Below, one piece after another: positions 60,277 to 64,000 of a stretch of 64,000 nt of DNA. A program made the position numbers and the translations under genes. Each line of letters opens with the position of its first letter. The stretch's first letter is position 1. The DNA comes from Sabellastarte sp. h YS-2021 (lineage: Eukaryota; Annelida; Polychaeta; Sabellida; Sabellidae). The stretch is taken from positions 28,266,573-28,330,572 of the forward strand of contig OZ024940.1 of the NCBI GenBank assembly GCA_964017235.1. The letters run 5' to 3'. The notes under the pieces were generated by a model. The model was not told where the DNA came from. It saw only the letters and a list, made by a program, of their open reading frames with translations, and searched no databases.

Positions 60277-61267
60277 ACTACAATTCCATTGTCCCTGTTC
60301 ATACCCAGTGGGTACACACAGCCAAATTTCATAATGAGTTGAAGTGAATAGCTACCTCTCTATGTCTATTCTTGTTCTTGGCATCTCTCAAGTGGTCTCT
60401 TATCCTATCTCCTAACCTCCTTTCTGTTTCCCCGATATAAATCTCTCCACATCTAATACATTCAATGCAATAAATATCCATATAAAATAGTAAACAAAGT
60501 AAAAACAAAGAGCGTATAAAATAAATAAATTTATTTAAGCTTTTTACAAGCTGTTTCTGATGAAGGAGTGAGGCTCCGAAAGCTTAAATAAATTTATTTA
60601 TTTTATACGCTCTTTGTTTTTACTATGTTTACTATTTTATATGGATATTTAAAAAGAGCCAAGCGGCATAACTTTATAAACTTGGAATATCAATGCAATA
60701 AATGACATCTTTGGTGATACAAGAAAAACTACCTGACGGAGTAAATTTACCTCTAGGGCCCTCAACTGTGTGTACCTCATTGAAAACAAAGGGACATGTA
60801 AGACAACGTTTTCTACCAAATGGCAAAGTTATGCCAGACACATCTTTTGAACTGAATCTAGAGTGGACCAGCATGTCTCTTATGTTCCTGTCCCGGTATG
60901 AAATCAGAGGTTTTTGTTGAAACAAATAGCCCACTTCCTCGTCAAGATTTAGCATGTGAAAATTCTTCTCCACAATATCTGTTATTACCTTACTGTGAGA
61001 GTTGTATGTAAGGGTAAGTATAACCCTATTCATTTCTTCAGCAGGTTCTTTTTGTTTCAAAGCATCAGCTCTACTGATATTAGAAACTCTATCTATGGCC
61101 TTAGAAACAATATCCTGGGGATAATCTCTCGCTAGAAAGAAATGTTCCATTTCCTTCTCTTTTGCCTTCAAATCCTGCCTAGGAGCTTTAAACGGAGAAA
61201 TTGTGAAAATGGAATAGCATTTTTGCATGACTTTGGGTGGGAGGAACCATATTTAAGGTAAGCATTT
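60277..61267 (-). pseudogene. Retroelement Q, interrupted copy (B3)
   Basis: Open stretch 60674-61228, with the fold-back insertion at 60462-60703. Confidence 0.9.
60462..60703 (+). mobile_element. Fold-back insertion with 14-bp duplication (B3)
   Basis: Copy of 4718-4959. Confidence 0.85.
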
Positions 61268-61519
61268 ATAAGCACTCTTGTTTAGACAGCCTCCCTTCGC
61301 AAATTTCTTTTTGTTCATCTGATAAAAATTTTAAATCTTCAACTTAAGCCAGGTCCAAATAATCAACTAAGCTGTGATCCATAGCTTCTTTTGACATTAA
61401 TTGTTTATAAAAATTCCGGACATGTTTTAAAATTTCCTTCTGCTTATTAACTAAAATTCCATCCACTAGCAATTTATCTAAAGTACGTTTTTCTGCTCTT
61501 TTTTGTTTCTTTATTTAAG
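61268..61519 (-). pseudogene. LINE-like fragment (B3)
   Basis: Copy of 5524-5775. Confidence 0.6.
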
Positions 61520-61724
61520 AAAAATCTTCACAATATATTCAAAATTCAAATAATTATTTGAAACTATCAAAATATATCGCTCCTCACTTCAATATCGTGC
61601 TGAAGCTGCTCTCAGATATTTTTCATTTTCGTATAATTTATTTTCCGATATGTACAGTGTAATATGTAATGCCAGACACTTCTTTTGAACTGAATCTAGA
61701 GTGGACCAGCATGTCTCTTATGTT

Positions 61725-61935
61725 AAATAATAAACAAAGTAAAAACAAAGAGCATATCAAATAAATAGATTTATTTGAGCTTTCGGAGCTTCACTCCTTC
61801 ATCAGAAATAGCTTACAATTGTTTAAATTTAAATTGCTTTCAAATTTAAACAATTGTAAGCTATTTCTGATGAAGGAGTGAAGCTCCGAAAGCTCAAATC
61901 CATTTTTTATTTTATATGCTCTTTGTTTATTATTT
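61725..61935. repeat. Terminal-repeat palindrome at the B3/A4 boundary
   Basis: Copy of 5981-6191. Confidence 0.92.
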
Positions 61936-64000
61936 CACAAAGAATAAATGAGACAAACTTTCTTCATGCTGTTGACATAAGATACATTTTGGGCTTTCGA
62001 CAATTTTTCTAAAGAAATATAAATATTGGTTCACTTGGTAAGATATGATGAACCATTCTATAAGTTACATCTCTGCTTTCCGGAGAAAGCAAAGGATGGT
62101 TCATGTTTCGGAAAGATTTTGAAAAATCAATCTTTGGGAAGATATTTAAGATTCTTGGTGGTTTAACTTTCTCTTGTAAACAGAGAGAATTGAGCCCTTT
62201 TTAAAAGTCATTGACTGAAAGTCAAAGGATTTGTCAAGTTTAGATAAATCTTAAAAGCAGCTAGAGCATTAGCATAGAACACAGGCTTTTCAATTGAATC
62301 AAGACCACATCTTGAGATAAATATTCTCTCAGATCAAGCTTAAGCCAGTACATGGCAAAATTTTTCCATTTACAATGGCTACCATATAAAAGGTAGGTGA
62401 ATAAAAATATTTTAGCTTTCATTAGATATAAGTAAGGGAAATACCACCACCAGCATAGCTGTTGTATAGCATTTCACATTTGAGACACTGTCTTGTTATT
62501 CCACAAAAAGTGAATTTGAATTGGTATTTGAATTGGTTTGTGTTCTGAGGAAGGAGTGAGGCTCCGAAATGTCAAATAATTTATATTATTGCTCTTTTAT
62601 CATAACATTTCTTTTCTTTGCTGTGTTTGAAGAAACAAAGAGCGAAGCAGCACATTTAAAAAGTTTATCAAGGTTTTGTTTCAAAGCTCCCAAAATGAGA
62701 AACTTGAAATCACAATTCCACAGTCGTCTGTGCACTTTCTTATCAAATTTCGGTACAAATGTGCAGTCGGAAGCTAGGGGAAAAGGTTTGGCCACTTTTA
62801 ACAAAACAACGTTTGCGTCTCAGAGAAGGTTTCTTACAACGTGTTTGCAAAGAAAAGTTATCCCAAATGGATTTTCACTTAAGTTCAACAGTTCATCGAG
62901 TAAAGGTATTCTTCAAAGCTGTTCCTTTAACCTGATGAGAAATGCACTGAAAGATGTAACATGGAAAATTCAGGAACATTCAAAGAATCTTAAGGCAAGT
63001 ACTCAAAATCTTCAGGTTTGGTGTACCCATTCCAAGTTTGCCCAGATTTCACATTTTATTCATACATGCAACTATGAACTTTATTTTAAACTGGACGAAA
63101 TCAAATGTAATAAGTTGAAAGATCTTTTGCCCAAATTGGATGAAAAGGATTAGAATTCTATCCGATTTGGATAATTCAGAACGTTCACTTCTTAGAAAAG
63201 GTCTAGGATTTGTTCTAGTTCACAAACAACCAGATCCAGTTCGAAGTCTTGAAGACCTCCATAGATTCCACCATAAGGTGAGACTTCATGCTTTTTTCAA
63301 TAACCTGGATCAGACTATTAACGAAAGAAACCATGCAAGTGATTTACCTGATGATGAAGTCATGAGCTTCAAGAGACAATCTAGGTCATCATTTACACCT
63401 AAAGAAGGTCAGTTTGACGCAGTTGATAGATTCATGTCAAAATGTTGTGATGATTTTTCTCAATCTAATTTTAAACCACCAAAAAGATCAAATTTGAAAG
63501 CAGATGAAGAAGAGGCCCTTCAAAAACTCAGAAAGAGAGAAGACATTGTTATCAAACCTGCTGATAAAGGGGGAGCTGTAGTTGTGTGGAGAAAGGATCT
63601 CTATTGTAACGAAGCCAAGAAGCAATTATCATGTGAACAATTTTATACAAAACTTGATTGTGCCATCACTAACCAAATAAGTAAAACAGTAGAAAAAGAA
63701 CTCAAATCAATCATCTCTAAAGGTGAATTGCCAAAAACAGCATTGAACTTAGTGGTAGACAATCCTAAATGGAGTAATTTAATTACATGTTGCCCAAGAT
63801 TCAGAAACTTGGAAACCCTGGTAGACCTGTTGTGTCCTCTTGTTCTTGCCCGACAACTTTGATATCCAAGTACCTTAGTGAGTTTTTGAAACCAATAGTT
63901 ACCAAACTTACCATCTTGTGTGAAAGACACTAATCATGCCTTGAAGATGATGGAAAACTTCCGATTTCAAGAAGAAAATGCTCTTCTTTTCACCATGGAT
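61810..64000. repeat. Array unit A4, cut by window end
   Basis: The fourth short unit begins at the palindrome and stops inside the P reverse transcriptase. It has the Asn codon at 63607-63609, which groups it with A1 and A3. The other two A-diagnostic sites lie beyond the window. Confidence 0.9.
62569..64000 (+). pseudogene. Retroelement P, A4 copy, cut by window end
   Basis: Pieces 62569-63153, 63140-63862 and the start of the RT palm from 63920. The window ends at the Met-Asp of motif A. Confidence 0.9.

Larger units (their letters stand above)
47272..61809. repeat. Array unit B3
   Basis: Third long unit. Private changes include a CGA-to-TGA stop in the P linker at 50311-50313 and a G at 47558. 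Confidence 0.93.
1..64000. repeat. Higher-order tandem array, 20,603-bp period (A+B units)
   Basis: Every recognisable block recurs at +20,603 bp with no net indel: for example the P reading frame at 6825, 27428 and 48031, and the DIRS-like pol frame at 15768, 36371 and 56974. Within a period the P, Q and palindrome blocks also recur at +6,065 and +14,538. The array therefore reads A-B-A-B-A-B-A. Copies differ by scattered single substitutions only. Both window edges lie inside the array, so its true extent is unknown. Confidence 0.97.

Noticed and set aside
1..64000. CRISPR array, prophage or bacterial defence island
   Set aside because: The repeats are kilobases long with no spacer structure. 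There are no bacterial ribosome-binding-site-spaced operons, and the proteins are metazoan-type retroelement fragments.

Overview
The window looks like AT-rich animal DNA, probably from an aquatic invertebrate such as a cnidarian or mollusc. That placement is inferred from the retroelement families present: Penelope-like elements (PLEs) with a C-terminal GIY-YIG endonuclease, and a DIRS-like element. I see no host gene, rRNA, tRNA, CRISPR array or bacterial gene. Everything recognisable is retroelement debris, and no element is intact.

The whole window is one higher-order tandem array with a period of exactly 20,603 bp. Each period has a 6,065-bp unit A and a 14,538-bp unit B: A1 1-6065, B1 6066-20603, A2 20604-26668, B2 26669-41206, A3 41207-47271, B3 47272-61809, A4 61810-64000 (cut by the window end). 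The periods show no net length change and differ by only a few substitutions. Unit A is unit B with about 8.48 kb removed (B1 9709-18187), joined at 3650/3651.

Unit A, left to right: a head-to-head palindrome of PLE terminal repeats; about 600 bp of unassigned DNA; PLE remnant 'P' on + (RT and GIY-YIG, broken by frameshifts and stops); the start of a DIRS-like gag on -; PLE remnant 'Q' on -, interrupted by a 214-bp fold-back insertion with a 14-bp target-site duplication; a short LINE-like fragment on -; then the palindrome again. Unit B has the same two ends. Between them it also carries a second P 5' end, inverted P and Q pieces, a truncated P copy (P2), two Q copies facing away from each other as a roughly 1-kb inverted repeat, and a longer DIRS-like gag-pol remnant on -.

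P and Q are two PLE subfamilies with the same domain order (RT0, RT, linker, Cys-rich segment, GIY-YIG). Their ends share a motif CTGATGA-hairpin-GAAA followed by an AT-rich hairpin and GCTC. This resembles a hammerhead-ribozyme core, but a proper stem I is not visible. Because P copies in all units carry the same lesions, the present copy number reflects DNA-level tandem amplification of an already dead nest rather than recent retrotransposition. An assembly artefact must also be considered.
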